A stretch of DNA of 64,000 bases from positions 1-64,000 of the forward strand of contig BAAHQB010000483.1 in assembly GCA_054601695.1 (NCBI GenBank), read 5' to 3'. The stretch comes from Amorphochlora amoebiformis (Eukaryota; Cercozoa; Chlorarachniophyceae). The notes beneath the pieces were generated by a model. It was given only the letters and a program-made list of their open reading frames with translations. It had not been told where the DNA came from and ran no database searches. Positions 16,409 through 41,136 of this stretch are shown here, in pieces. A program made the position numbers and the translations under genes. The number at the start of each line of letters is the position of its first letter. The first letter of the stretch is position 1.

Positions 16409-16890
16409 GTGTTTAAATATATGCACATCGGTATCCATGAATATGTGCGTTTCGACGTTCTTTTATGATTAGGAATACGGGAAATGATACCCATACGGTG
16501 ACCAAGGAGATCCTCAAGCAAATTGGAGCTTTCTCAGAATTTTCACGCCTTTTCTCGGTTATGAAAGATAAATATGGGAACAAAGTTAATATGAAGCAGG
16601 TGCGTAATAAATATGGAATACATACATACATATATATATATATATACATATATAATTATATATATATATATGTATGTATATATATATATATATGTATGTA
16701 TATATATATATATATGTACATATTGTATTGTTACAGCAGAAGTACATGAATTGAATTGCAGGACATGGATGGAGTTGAGATCTCGATACAACTTTCAGAC
16801 AGATCTGTGTCAACAATATATACAATATTCAAGATCGTTGTACAAATCTGGAGATCGTTCCATCCGGCAAGAACTGAAACTACCGGATAG
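14405..16890 (+). CDS. Gene A, 3' part: four exons of an unrecognised subtelomeric family protein
   Basis: Four exons join in phase to a TAG stop: 14405-14475, 15546-15587, 16473-16599 and 16762-16890, with introns in phases 2, 2 and 0. Acceptors are TTTTAG, ATACAG, GATTAG and TTGCAG; donors are GTATGT, GTATAC and GTGCGT. In exon 1 only one frame is open ([19 protein letters not shown]). The third exon carries [20 protein letters not shown], which resembles gene D (ALIKKLGALPRFSKAYNDI) and E2 ([20 protein letters not shown]), so A looks like the C-terminal half of the family seen in B, D and E. The 5' exons were not found; they may lie beyond the TA tract or be lost. Function is unknown. Confidence 0.5.
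14478..14660. repeat. Intronic 40-55 bp tandem repeat
   Basis: Four copies of (C/A)AGGTATGT(A/G)(A/G)CAACTA(CTA)TACTATTT...ATATCAACA follow the first gene A exon. Each begins with a donor-like GTATGT, so the donor itself was copied with the repeat. Confidence 0.8.
15905..16345. repeat. Polypyrimidine (CT/CTTT)n tract in a gene A intron
   Basis: C/T-rich from 16070 to 16343, with TA on both sides. It gives long Ser/Leu/Phe frames on + and Glu/Arg/Lys frames on -, which I reject as genes. Confidence 0.88.
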
Positions 16891-17080
16891 TAACGAGCTT
16901 CATGCCTGTAAGTGATAAGAGTTAACGTCGTGTCATGTCACGCTCCGTATCCTTTCTCGTAGACAGACTCGACCAAAACCTCATAAAAAGTCGTCGGTAG
17001 CCTCTGGTATCTTACTGGTATAGCGCAGTTTTATGAATAGCATATATCTGTAGTACAGCTTCATTGGTTCAAGTCTGTTT
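16891..17080. promoter_or_regulatory. Intergenic island with diverged CRE-like block
   Basis: CTGGAGATCGTTCCATCCGG (16847-16866, inside the last gene A exon) resembles 1969-1998, and ATGTCACGCTCCG occurs near 16934. The order of motifs resembles the islands at 1.9 and 35.2 kb, but the copy is much more diverged. Confidence 0.25.
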
Positions 17081-17700
17081 ACGTCCTTTGCGGTGATAAT
17101 GATGAATGGATTGACATCTTGTATGATCATAGCGAACCATCTCATGTGCACTGATAGAAGATACTTACCATCTCATGTGCACTGATAGCGAATACTTTGT
17201 TGTCCGGTGATAGGTAATGTTCTGTCTATTGATTCAATCATCTGTTGTACACTGATAGCGAATGCGTTGTTATACGGTGATAGCTAATGGTTTGCTGTAT
17301 GGGGCTAGTGAGTGATGAATTATCTGTTGTGAAGATGGGGAAAACTCTGCCGTGCCGTACGATACGGTAATAGCAAAGAATTTGCTGTACGGTAATAGCA
17401 ATAATCTGGTGTAAGCTGCTACGGTGATAGTCAATCATCTTGTGTACCGTCGGTGATAGTCAATCATCTTGTGTACGCTATGGTGATAGCGAATGCTCTG
17501 GTGTACGGTATGGTGATAGCGAATGCTCTGGTGTACGGTATGGTGATAGCGAATGATCATAAATACGGTACGGTGATAGCGAATGATCTTGTGCATAGTA
17601 CGGTGATAGCGAATGATCTTGTGTGATAGCGAATAATCTGTTGCGGCTCAGTGGAGTACATTACTTATATACTGCGCAGCTATACCGCATTGCTACACCA
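17081..17700. repeat. Degenerate ~30-bp repeat (TACGGTATGGTGATAGCGAATG)
   Basis: About fifteen units of GGTGATAGCGAATG(A/C)TCT(T/G)GTG, very regular between 17460 and 17640 and more diverged before. No coding. Confidence 0.8.
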
Positions 17701-17766
17701 TACTGTTATACCAAATACAGCTATATATATACATATATATAAATAAATACATACGTATATACACAT

Positions 17767-17800
<34 letters not shown>

Positions 17801-18003
17801 GTATGTAAGTATTTAGATATATAATTATATTATAAATTTGTATTTTACATGTAAATGTCTGGATAGATATGTATGTATATTTACATATCTATCTGTGTAT
17901 GTGTATATGTGTGTATATATATGATTTCCACATACATACATGTACACAGCAGCACGCATACGGATACATCTCTTCAATTGGTTATAATATGAACTTATAC
18001 ATT

Positions 18004-18045
<42 letters not shown>

Positions 18046-18104
18046 AAAAATATATGTGTAAACATATATATCTATATATGTACATATATATATATAATAT
18101 ATAT

Positions 18105-18173
<69 letters not shown>

Positions 18174-18190
18174 GTTAGGCTCATCAATTC
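17701..18190. repeat. TA microsatellite upstream of gene B
   Basis: TA and ATAC microsatellite with a unique stretch at 17910-18000. No splice-bounded frame. Confidence 0.8.
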
Positions 18191-25884
<7,694 letters not shown>

Positions 25885-26012
25885 CCAATGAATATATACT
25901 TACATATATATATATATATATATATTAAGAAAAAATATTTGTATTCATATGCAATATTTAGAATATAAGAATATCTAAAATCAATGAAGTTACTTTTTAT
26001 GGCATAATTACG

Positions 26013-26043
<31 letters not shown>

Positions 26044-26110
26044 ATTCATATGCATATCTAGAATATAAGAATATCTAAAATCAATGAAGTTACTTTTTAT
26101 GGCGCTCTCT
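25885..26110. repeat. 65-bp direct duplication downstream of gene B
   Basis: ATTTGTATTCATATGCA..AT.TAGAATATAAGAATATCTAAAATCAATGAAGTTACTTTTTATGGC occurs at about 25937-26003 and again at 26039-26103, separated by TA. Confidence 0.85.
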
Positions 26111-27060
26111 CTGCTCCAACCAAGCCCCGAGTTTGGTAATTTTTTTTTGACCGTGATCTAGGTGATGTGTTTATTTTACTTATTGGGCCAGGTTTCGACG
26201 TACTAACCCGACTAGTTTGACCAAAATAAAAACTTTTCTTTACAATTCTAGATACTGGTCGAGATATCTGGAATATCAAAGTTTCTGGACCAGTGTATTT
26301 TGTGTCTCTCATGCAGATGGTGATTCTTCATCTACATCATTTTGATAAAATAAGAGCTATATAAGACAGGCGACAAGCGACAAATTTGTTGGATAATGTC
26401 TAGAATGTACGCGTTATTATCAGAATGATTATGTCCTAACCGGTACCGCGTCGGACCAACTACTGGAACTATCTAGACTATATTATCAACTTAGTCTGGG
26501 TTAGATGATAATCTCTAGTATCTAGCGTATACTACATGTATTAATATTAATTAATTATAGTGTACTACTAAGACCTAGGAGACGTAGGTACGAGAGAGTC
26601 TCTGGCACTAGTTGCGACTCAAGTTGAACAGCATATCTAGATAGATTTGGACTTAAGAGCATCATCTAGTCATAGGCTTAAATCATTATCACGCATGCAT
26701 TGAATACTATAAGTTACGTGTTTATTGTTCAATGATTACTTCATGATCAAGATGATCCACTGGTTGTATCGATATCATAGTACTCAGAAAGTGACTATCG
26801 GAATGTGTCTCGGAACACTACGTACTAGCACTAGTGGACAGATACTATTGAACACACTGAAGGCTCTGGACCATATCTGCATGGAATCCAGAGAATCCAG
26901 ATATTTCAATTCATAATAGCACTACCAGTCATCATTCACAAATTCATACCGCGACAGGCATGAAAGCGCACAATTTCGACAATTATCAAGATCACAATAC
27001 CGTATACGTAGATAAGTGGCTAGCTAGCTATCAGATAATAAGATTTATCTAAGTAGACAT
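26111..27060. other. Unique 950-bp intergenic island without microsatellite
   Basis: The longest stretch in the window free of TA repeats and of a credible gene. It has ordinary base composition, short scattered frames (63 codons at 26725-26916, 71 on the minus strand at 26097-26312), a long T run at 26145 and several CTAGTA/CTAGAT-like short palindromes. No transposase, LTR or RNA gene recognised. Confidence 0.4.
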
Positions 27061-27090
27061 ATATATGTGTAAATATATATGCATACATGT

Positions 27091-27247
27091 GCATATATAT
27101 AATGGATATTGTGATGTATATATAGAATTGTATGTAAGTGTAAGATATCTAATGTAGGAGTTCTAGGACTCTTTTGCATATGTATAATGGATATTGTGAT
27201 GTATATATAGAATTGTATGTAAGTGTAAGATATCTAATGTAGGAGTG

Positions 27248-27259
<12 letters not shown>
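27091..27259. repeat. 84-bp tandem duplication overlapping the stop exon of the minus-strand gene
   Basis: Two nearly identical copies (27091-27174 and 27176-27259) of ATAATGGATATTGTGATGTA...GATATCTAATGTAGGAGT(T/G)CTAGGACTCTT. The second copy contains the TAG stop and last codons of the minus-strand gene. The first copy therefore carries a duplicate of its 3' tip. Confidence 0.85.
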
Positions 27260-30842
<3,583 letters not shown>

Positions 30843-30854
30843 GGAATATAACAA

Positions 30855-31279
30855 CTGAAATATTAACAGAAAATTGTATATCTTGGTATGGATATGTATG
30901 AACATCAGTGACATCGTTTGGAAAGTTGCCCATTGAAGTTCTAGCATTCGTGTATTGCTCACTCGCGCATTATGTGCGACGGATTTGGAAAGTGTGCATA
31001 AAAGTGCCAAACAGACTACAGCATAAAAGTGGTAACCAAAACCAATGTCATCAGAATATGCGTTATAGTATTATTCGTATATGTACATGTATGTATGTAT
31101 ATATATATATATATACATATAATCTAAATATATGTAGATGTAGATACTTTTAGGTATATATTTCATACATCTATGTGATGATATATTATGTGCATGGATA
31201 TTAAGGTGTTTTCACACTCGCGGTATAATCTGTTATACATTTTAGACACATAATATACAATATATATATACACACACAT

Positions 31280-31322
<43 letters not shown>

Positions 31323-31366
31323 CTTATACTGTGCGCTTGTATAATGTACCTTTAACCGTCTTTTTT

Positions 31367-31434
<68 letters not shown>

Positions 31435-31509
31435 CATACATACATATATACATATAATGTATATACATACACACACACACACACATGTATGTAAATATAT
31501 ACACACATA

Positions 31510-31556
<47 letters not shown>

Positions 31557-31791
31557 TATACATATCGAACATGTGAATAAGCCGGGTTAGAATATGTTAG
31601 CAATTCGAACACATATATGTATGATATGTAGGTGCTTTTGTGAGATAATTAGTGTCACCAAACAGTCGAAAAAGGATTACAATATCTTAACAATCATGCA
31701 TGCATGCATAAAAGATCGGAATACAGCTAATTGACATTATAAAATAACATATAATATATGTATATATATATATGTATGTGTGTATATGTAT

Positions 31792-31854
<63 letters not shown>

Positions 31855-32402
31855 CATATATGTATACGCAAAAATTCTTAACCCTACCATGTACATATCC
31901 TTTTATTGGACCTTAAACATGTACACATAAAACACACACACATGTACACATGTATACATATATTTATATGTATGTATGTATATATAATTATATATGTATA
32001 TATATATTATGTACGCATACTTGAGTCCATACAGACGGTATCTCGACTGCAGTCTCGACTGCTCGCGTGTGGAATAATTGCTCGGGCGTGGAATAGTGCG
32101 TTTCTTTGTCCCCCGAATCCCCGTGATTCCGTGAATCCCGTAAATCGTATTAGATATTCGTGTTGGTGGCAGTTAGGTGATTTCGCCTTGTAAATTTAGT
32201 TGAAAAGTCAGCGTAAATTTAATCCCTGGGAGTCCCTGTGAATCCCCGGTGCTGCTTCTGCTTCTGAATCGTGACTCTTCGTGAGTCTGCGTTAGATCGA
32301 TTTTACCTAAATAAACATGAGAAGCCTTCGACGACAAAAGTTGGGCCACAACCCAGTGAACCCACGCATCCGCGGTGACGTAAACGCTCCTTCTGCGCTC
32401 AG
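30855..32402. other. Intergenic: unique islands and TA/CA microsatellite
   Basis: 30855-31060 is a unique segment with a 65-codon minus frame continuous with the first exon of the minus-strand gene; it is probably 5' leader. 31260-31320 and 31370-31560 are TA/CA microsatellite. 32090-32280 has degenerate CCCGTGAATCCC/GAATCCCCG units. No confident gene. Confidence 0.45.
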
Positions 32403-33606
32403 GTGACCAAAGAAGACACATGCATAAGGGAAAATACAAATACACAAATCCATATCAATGTTGATGATATCTACGAGCGGAAGATGAGACGCTTGACCGA
32501 CAACAATGAACCGATGGTCAAGTTTGTGAATCTGAACAATCTTGTGCTATGTTGTGCTTATCAGACTCCAAAATGCCGATCTCGCCAGAAGAGTAAGTTT
32601 GATGTATACGAATATTGTTAGCGGAGCGATACTGTCAGCAGAGCGGTAGTATACCACTGGTACACCATTGGTAAACGATCGTTTGATTGACACCCGTTTG
32701 GTAGTCCATTTGGGTTCCCATTTCCGGAGCCCTATGATTTCAAATCCCTTGCTCCGACCTTTATTGCCCTGCTAGTCGCCTTCTCTCTAAACGTGATCAA
32801 CCTTACCGTTTATCTACCGAGGGGAGGGGGGGTAGCTATTGCTTCTGAAGAAGACTCTGTAATATTGCATTCCATTCCGCATTTCCTTACGATATCTGAC
32901 CATAACCGACACATCGATTTTTGATGATACGTATGTTTATATATATATATATATAATATATATGTATATATATGTATGTATATATAAATATATATATATA
33001 TATAAATATATGTATATATGTATACACACGTATACATACAAATATATATATATATAGATATATTGTATATAATACATATATATTTTTTTGTATATTCGTA
33101 TACATTTATGTATACATGTAAAGGTATGTATATATAAAATAGATATGTATATATGTACATATATATATATAAATATATATATATGTACATATATATGTAT
33201 ATGTACTTGTATGTATGTGTATGTATATATATTTGTATGGATATATATATATATATACATAAATATAAATATTATATATAAACATATAGGTATCTATATA
33301 TGAGTCTATATGCATGTAAATTAGATATGTTCTCATACATATACATGTTTATATATATTTGTTTTGTCGCTATATGTATGCTTTTATCTGTATGTATAGC
33401 GTACTTATGCATTTGTATATATGCATGTAAATTAGATATGTTCTCATACATATACATGTTTATATATATTTGTTTTGTCGCTATATGTATGCTTTTATCT
33501 GTATGTATAGCGTACTTATGCATTTGTATATATACATTATATGTATTAATATATATGTATTATATATGTATAGATCTATATATTTATATACGTATATATA
33601 TATTTT

Positions 33607-33684
<78 letters not shown>

Positions 33685-33698
33685 AAACATACACACAC

Positions 33699-33743
<45 letters not shown>

Positions 33744-33837
33744 CAGGTATAAATGTATATGTATCTGTTCAGTAACGAAAATGGCAAATCGATCCAAACC
33801 AACTCCGACCACATCGACGACGTGAATCGTTTTAGTG

Positions 33838-33885
<48 letters not shown>

Positions 33886-34017
33886 CATATATACATACAG
33901 ACACATATATATATATATGTGTGTATATGTATGTAATATATAAATCACATATAAAATAGGACAATAAGATATCGACACATATCTCAACGTGATAATGTGT
34001 GTATGTATCTATAAATA

Positions 34018-34069
<52 letters not shown>

Positions 34070-34245
34070 ATATATATATGTATGTGCATAGATTTATTCA
34101 TATTTACTAATAGTTCTTTAATACTAATGTAATATAACCACATTTAAAAAGATAGTTTTAGGTGTATATACATATATAAACATATAAGTATGTAATATAT
34201 ATGTATATATATGTGTATATATATGTATATATACATACATATACA

Positions 34246-34291
<46 letters not shown>

Positions 34292-34607
34292 ATATGTATA
34301 TAAATGCATTTAAATGTAATTGCGGTTTGATAACGTCTCAGGGTTTGCACATTACTGCCGAAAATGACCCAAGCTTATTTTCCACCAAGGTTCTCGTGTT
34401 AGTTAGATGGATGGGTTTGGTATGAGATATCTACTTCTTGAAATGAGAGGAGGACACTATCTACATCACGTTGAGACTGAGAGAAAACTAGATGGAGAGT
34501 TCTAAGAATGAAGATTTGGCTGTGGAAGGAGTTTATGTCATGATCGCATCTATCTATATATATACACACATGCATCTACAGCGAATGAATTCCAATGGAG
34601 GTTTGTA
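32403..34607 (+). CDS. Gene C, partial: splice-bounded exons of the same family
   Basis: 32403-32592 (GCGCTCAG acceptor, GTAAGT donor) is open for 63 codons, with [19 protein letters not shown] and [13 protein letters not shown]. 33773-33836 (TTCAG, GTAATT) encodes [20 protein letters not shown]. 34342-34419 (TCTCAG, GTATGA) encodes [19 protein letters not shown], which resembles gene B (ASENEMSDNLKSDMLFFVLG) at the matching place. A possible last exon 34581-34607 (CTACAG) adds eight residues and TAG. Phase does not close between the first and second segments, so an exon is missing there or the gene is broken. No function assigned. Confidence 0.35.
33308..33532. repeat. 111-bp tandem duplication in a gene C intron
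   Basis: TGCATGTAAATTAGATATGT...TTTGTATATA occurs at 33311 and 33422, virtually identical over 110 bp. This is a very recent duplication. Confidence 0.92.
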
Positions 34608-34905
34608 GGATAACTATAATTGAGAGCACTAACTAATCGACTTCCCGGGATATAGGATACACTATTAACAATGAAATCCTATCAATAGCTCAGTCCCCTG
34701 TACCAGTGTTATGAGGATGTGACCCAGGGAGAAGTTTCTCAGGATTCTCCAAGTTTATCCGATTTTCTTCGACAACTTTCAGGTCTTCTTTGTTTTGGTT
34801 CTTTGTTTTAATTTCCAATATATTTCTCTTAATACTCTCCTCATACCAAGAAGATATTTACATGGATAAATATACCACGTACGTATTCCAATGATGTTGT
34901 ATTCC

Positions 34906-34945
<40 letters not shown>

Positions 34946-35023
34946 TATTATATATAGTAACACATACATATATATATTAATGCATATATGGAGATGTACA
35001 ATATATATATATATATGTATACA

Positions 35024-35061
<38 letters not shown>

Positions 35062-35099
35062 CATACATTGTCACAGCAATTATAAGTAACATGAGGGAC
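34608..35099. other. Intergenic unique DNA and TA
   Basis: 34608-34905 is unique, T-rich near 34760-34830. 34905-35070 is TA. No splice-bounded frame found. Confidence 0.4.
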
Positions 35100-35439
35100 G
35101 CAGTTCGAAGAGTAGGTATATCTAGCGCGTTGGTATACTATAGGTATAGGTAGCGAGCTGGAGATCGCTGGAGATTCTGGAGATCCTCCCCGAACCTCGT
35201 TACTACCGGGTGCTGCGGGTTTCGCCACCCGGTAGTACTCGATGTGGCGATCTCAAACAGACGTGACAAAGCGTGACGTCACACCATGTCTCACAGTCAC
35301 CCAATACCCGCTGCTAAGTATCCTCTCGTAACACCCTCAATTCGTAATACCGATGCAGTTGCTGTATATTCATGAGAATTTCGCCTTTCAATCCCTGGAC
35401 TGATATGTATGTGTATATAAATACAGATATATATATCCT
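35100..35439 (+). promoter_or_regulatory. Promoter-proximal block of gene D with CRE-like palindrome
   Basis: It holds GGAGATTCTGGAGATC (35170-35185) and GTGACAAAGCGTGACGTCAC (35263-35282), both identical to the island at 1.9-2.1 kb and in the same order, plus TACCGGGTGCTGCGGGTTTCGCCACCCGGTA, an inverted repeat around 35203-35233. It ends about 40 bp before the first ATG of gene D. A promoter role is inferred from position and copying. Confidence 0.4.
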
Positions 35440-35950
35440 ATGTGTCTACATTTCGATATGGAACATGTATATGGTATATACATAGAAGTGAAGACAGACT
35501 TGAAGGCGAACACCGGTTCTGAATTTGAATTCCCCGTCCCTGAGAAGGTACAGAAAGAGTTCGAAATCTGTGCTGATTCCTTGCTCTCTTCTTCCTTCGT
35601 TTCTTCTACCTCTCTCTCTTCAGTTCTAATTCTTCCTCCCTTTGCACTTATTAACGCTGTATGTATTTCGACTTCTTATGATGATACTGCGCAATATATA
35701 TGTCATATGTGTATATATATATTTATACGTATGTATATATATATAATATATATACGTATTTATATATATGTATACATATATCTTACGTATATGTACGTAT
35801 AGAGTATATGTTTATATATACGAATATATATATACATGCACATGTTATGTATAAAATATATACATATGTGTTGTATATAGCTTATGTTATGTGCTCTGAA
35901 TAGGAGTACTACTTACACATATGCGTACGTAGGATTTGAATATCAATGTA

Positions 35951-36020
<70 letters not shown>

Positions 36021-36074
36021 GTGCATATAAATGTATCTATATAATAAATGTATTATCTGTATATTTTATGTATA

Positions 36075-36106
<32 letters not shown>

Positions 36107-37859
36107 GGAATGTACATTGCGAGTATGTTAGTACATAGTATTAGTAATGCATGTCACAGGGCTATCACCCCCAAAGCCACGACAAATTTACGTTGACACA
36201 TTTTGTTCCACACTCAGCCTGCTCGTCTCGAAGACGACACCACGACTTTCCTTCCTGGTTCATTCTATCAGAGCTCGACTCCGCAGTCGAATCCGATTTC
36301 CAACCCGAAGTCGAGCCCAATTCCAACCCGAACGAGCCCGAAGTCGAATCACCCAAAACCAAAGTCTACTTTATTGGCGAGCTCGAACCCGAATCCGAAC
36401 GGGAAAGGAAGCCAGTGGCCCATCTCAAAGCTGCCCACGAACACTCCCTTGAATCGGAATCCAATCGTGAACCAGCCCTGGAACGTCGAACCTGCCCCTA
36501 GCTTGAAGCTGCAGCCTAATTCGACGAACCCGAGCGCGAAATGGATGCAGATCCCAACCCCGAACTTGAACTTCAACGCTAGGTTCCATAAACCGAACCT
36601 AATTCTGAAACCGCCGCACTTCAACAGTCTTGCCAACCCGACTCCTGAGCTGATTCTACAGCGTCCGACTCCGAACCCAACTGCGAACTTAACTTTCGTG
36701 GTCAAGTTGCAATCTCGTCATTTCCGGAGATTCCTTGTGTGCCTCCGCCCCCTGTGACTTGTGAGCCTACCCACAGCGCCGTTTATGCATCCGACTCCTC
36801 TCTCAGTGGAGATCGCGTAGCGAGTGCGAATGTAAACAGTAGTCGTGTTAGCCGTGAGAACAAAGAGAGCAAACAGAAACGCTGTTCTGACCGTGCAGGC
36901 CGTGGGGTGGATGAGGAGAGCAGTGGCTCATACATGGATAATTGGCGTAATGGGAAGGTGGCGTGTTGCTTTGGAAGTTTTACGGTGTTTCTCATCCTTT
37001 TGACTGACAAGCCTTATGGTCTCAGCAAGACAAAGACTATTAACGGGTATCTAAATATCTATACAAAAAATAAGTATATATGGTATTAACAATATATGTG
37101 TATGTATGTGTTTATATGTATATAAATAGATATGCATATATATGCATATATAATACACAGTTATACTATATTTATCCATGTATATATACATATATATTTA
37201 TATGTATATACGCATATATAATACACAGTTAGATTATATTTATCCATGTACATGTATATGTATGTGTATATGTATGTGTATATATATATATATATTTAAT
37301 ATACACAAACCTTTATGTATCGAATCAATACAAATATATTGATATATACAGTGGGAAGTCTGACAGGCCCGATGCAAACACGGTGCTGAATGCACTCATA
37401 AAGAAGCTTGGAGCACTTCCCCGCTTCTCGAAAGCATACAATGATATTCGTCAGGCCGCGAAAGAACTTAAACCTAAGGCCGACGGAAAACTTAACATGT
37501 CATCCGCCCTCAGTTTCTCTGCCAAACCGTCCAATATTTCCACAAACAAGGACTCACACCTGCGCTTCCGTAAGTGCCTTAAGGAGATTGTGCGGTTATA
37601 CTACAAACACACCAAACGCCCTGAGGGTGCGAAAGCGAAATGCTACAATATGGAGGAAATATCAGGAGAAGATTCGGTCGATTGGTTCCATGCGGAGGTC
37701 ATCGATGACAAATGCATCCGTGTAAAACAACACCACGGCCGTGGCGAAGGGTCTGGTTCACTACAAACTCAGAACGTCACCTCTTCAACACATGAATCAT
37801 CTACTTCCCGCGCTGCTCCTGGACGAAATCTACCGCTGTGCCCGACCGAGGTTCATTGA
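35440..37859 (+). CDS. Gene D: four-exon family member with an acidic repeat region
   Basis: Exons 35440-35658, 36160-36466, 36662-37046 and 37352-37859 join in phases 0, 1 and 2 to a TGA at 37857-37859, about 472 residues. The second exon has an acidic low-complexity part (FQPEVEPNSNPNEPEVESP). The same frame has five stops between 36499 and 36648, all removed if 36467-36661 is an intron (GTGAAC...CTACAG). If it is not, D is a pseudogene. The third exon carries VACCFGSFTVFLILLTDKP, which fits the xCxxC/F core of the family (F-G: SMFMFGRFAWRIPRLAIPND). The last exon begins after ATACAG with ANTVLNALIKKLGALPRFSK, like gene A, and ends in a Ser/Thr-rich tail. Start may be 35440 or 35458. Function is unknown. 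Confidence 0.5.
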
Positions 37860-38527
<668 letters not shown>

Positions 38528-38600
38528 TGAATGTATAATATATATGTGTATATACATATATGTATGTACATACTATAAATATGTTATAAAATTTGAATAC

Positions 38601-38647
<47 letters not shown>

Positions 38648-39250
38648 CATGTATGATATATATATATATATATATATAATATACGAGCATGTCCGGTAAC
38701 GTAAATAGGAATATACACATCAAGGTAACAATGAACTCACGTGGATTGAAACGTTCTGCTCCAGAATCAAGCGGTCACATAAACTTAAAACCGATACCAT
38801 TACAAATATTCATGTTAATGTGTATGTATATAAAATGTAGCAGATACGTAAATATACATGCATATATATATATACATATATATATATGTATATGTATATG
38901 TATATATATAAATATGTATAATTATGTATGGGATTGATATATACAATTGAATGTATAATATATATGTGTATATACATATATGTATGTACATATTCTAAAT
39001 ATATTGTAAAATTGTATATATTTATATATATATATATATATATATATGCATGTATGATATATATATAATATACGAGCATGTCCGTAAATAGGAATATACA
39101 CATCAAGGTAATGAACTCACGTAGATTGAAACGTCCTGCTTTAGAATCTCGCGGTCACATAAACTTAACCCGATACCATTACAAATATTCTTGTCAATGT
39201 GGATGTATATAGAATGTAGTAGATACGTAAATATACACATACGTATATAT
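38528..39250. repeat. Tandem duplication of ~400 bp
   Basis: TGAATGTATAATATATATGT...TACATA at 38528 recurs at 38948. TACGAGCATGTCCG(GTAAC)GTAAATAGGAATATACACATCAAGG...GCGGTCACATAAACTTAA...CCGATACCATTACAAATATTC at 38682 recurs at 39071. The copies differ by small indels and substitutions. An 82-codon frame in the first copy is broken in the second, so it is not supported. Confidence 0.85.
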
Positions 39251-39739
39251 ATATATATGTATATATATAATATATATATATATGTATATATTATATACAA
39301 ATATATATTCATATATATGTATATACGAGAAAATATATAAATATATAGATGTACAGATGTACATATGTACATATGTACATATGTACATATGTACATATGT
39401 AAATATGCTACATACATATACATAATGTTTATATATATATACATACATATTGCGCAGTGACATAGTAGATGTTAGCCCAGAGTTGGATTCAATTCCGTTT
39501 GGATTATGACGAATGATTATTGATAACTTTCGTGCGGTAGTCGGATACTTCATTTGTTCCTCCGCAACCTATGGGTTCCTTCGGTTGTTCCGGGTGCTTG
39601 GGGTCCTTAGCCTTTTTGTCCCACTAGTCGCGGTGCATCAAACCGTAGTCTAACGCGTCACGGTCTAACTTCTCGTAGCTAACTAGCTGTAGGTTCCGCG
39701 CTAGCTCTACACGCTGTAATAATATATATATACATGTAT

Positions 39740-39770
<31 letters not shown>

Positions 39771-40160
39771 ATATATATATAGATACATATATGCATGCCC
39801 AAGAGGTTATGTTGGCACGCATGTACAGTATATTAAAAATGAGAGTGTGTGTTATAAATGCATAGGGCGTGCAGTAGACGGGACACAGCCGAAGAAAAAC
39901 AAAACGCAGAGCTGTCCTCGAGGTTCGCTTATTATATATATATATATATATATATTGTATGCATATATATATATATATATAATATAAATATATATATAAA
40001 TATATATATAAATGTATATCCAAGTGTGAATGCATATATACATATATACATATACATATAACAATATATATATGTATATCTAAACGATCTTAAGTTTACA
40101 TATATAGTCTCCTAAAGAAGAGTTTACATTATAGTCTCCCAAAGAAGAGGTATGAATATC
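39251..40160. other. TA microsatellite with two unique islands
   Basis: TA at 39240-39345, then a GTACATAT hexamer-like run (39350-39400). Unique islands are 39455-39718 and 39790-39935; neither has a splice-bounded frame I can defend. 40095-40150 carries a short direct repeat of GTTTACAT..ATAGTCTCC(T/C)AAAGAAGAG. Confidence 0.55.
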
Positions 40161-40423
40161 TCATACTGGGTAGTGCAAATAGTACCGGGATGTACCGTAT
40201 CTAAGTATCTCCAGTAATTTCCGGGATCTCCACCTATTTTTACCAGAGCTACTGCCATCTTTTCTTACTCATTATACTCTGTATATATCGATGTGTAATA
40301 CATATATATATATATATATATCGATATGCATATATATATATATATATATAAATATAAATATAAACATATACATTTGAATAATGCATATTTACCTGTTATA
40401 GTATGAACTTTATATATATATGT

Positions 40424-40465
<42 letters not shown>

Positions 40466-40892
40466 AAATATGTACATACACGAATATCTATAATATATTC
40501 TTATATATATGATATTTTATATTTTTAACAATATATAACACATGTACATTTATTATACAGATATATATTCATGCATATATTCATTTATTTATTATATGTA
40601 TAAGCGTTGTTGACGTATAGGGTCCAAAATTTAACGTTTGGCAGTTTTTTGAATGATAGTGTGAGTATCGATAGATAGAGGAAACTCTTCTGCGAGCAGC
40701 TTTACCATCTCTCGGGGACGAGACCACTTTTGACTGACACATTGGCCAAGTGTAACTTTGTCACGTCACCATGTCACGTCACCATGTCACGCTGCCGAGC
40801 TGTTACTCTTAATTTATACTGAGCGCAATGAAGCTCTACACTAAAGAGTTACTGCCCCTGCAGGCCGTGCGTATCAGTATGTATATGTTTAT
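40161..40892. promoter_or_regulatory. Unique block upstream of E1 with repeated GTCACGTCACCAT
   Basis: 40740-40800 carries TTGTCACGTCACCATGTCACGTCACCATGTCACG, two tandem CACGTCAC motifs that echo the GTGACGTCAC blocks at 2.07 and 35.27 kb. It lies about 330 bp before the first exon found for E1. TA fills 40300-40560. A shared upstream element of the family is inferred. Confidence 0.3.
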
Positions 40893-41136
40893 ATGTATGT
40901 ATACATGAATACTAGACGCTTTTACATATGTATTCATTTATGTAATATATGCATGAATATGTATATATATATATATATATGTGTGTGTGTATGTCACAAT
41001 ATGTGTACATATATATACATATGTGACATTTTCTATATAAATTTAATATGTACATACACTCTACAAATATATATATATATATATAAGTTTACTTCTTATG
41101 TGTGCGATATATATATATGTAAAGTATACTTCTCAG

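Noticed and set aside
16060-16521. Arg/Glu-rich protein on the minus strand opposite gene A
   Set aside because: Translation of the polypyrimidine tract, and it overlaps a splice-bounded exon on the other strand.
36203-36757. 184-codon Asn/Pro-rich frame as the gene D product
   Set aside because: It is open only because the acidic repeat lacks stops in every frame. The neighbouring exons match frame 1, which agrees in phase and has family motifs.
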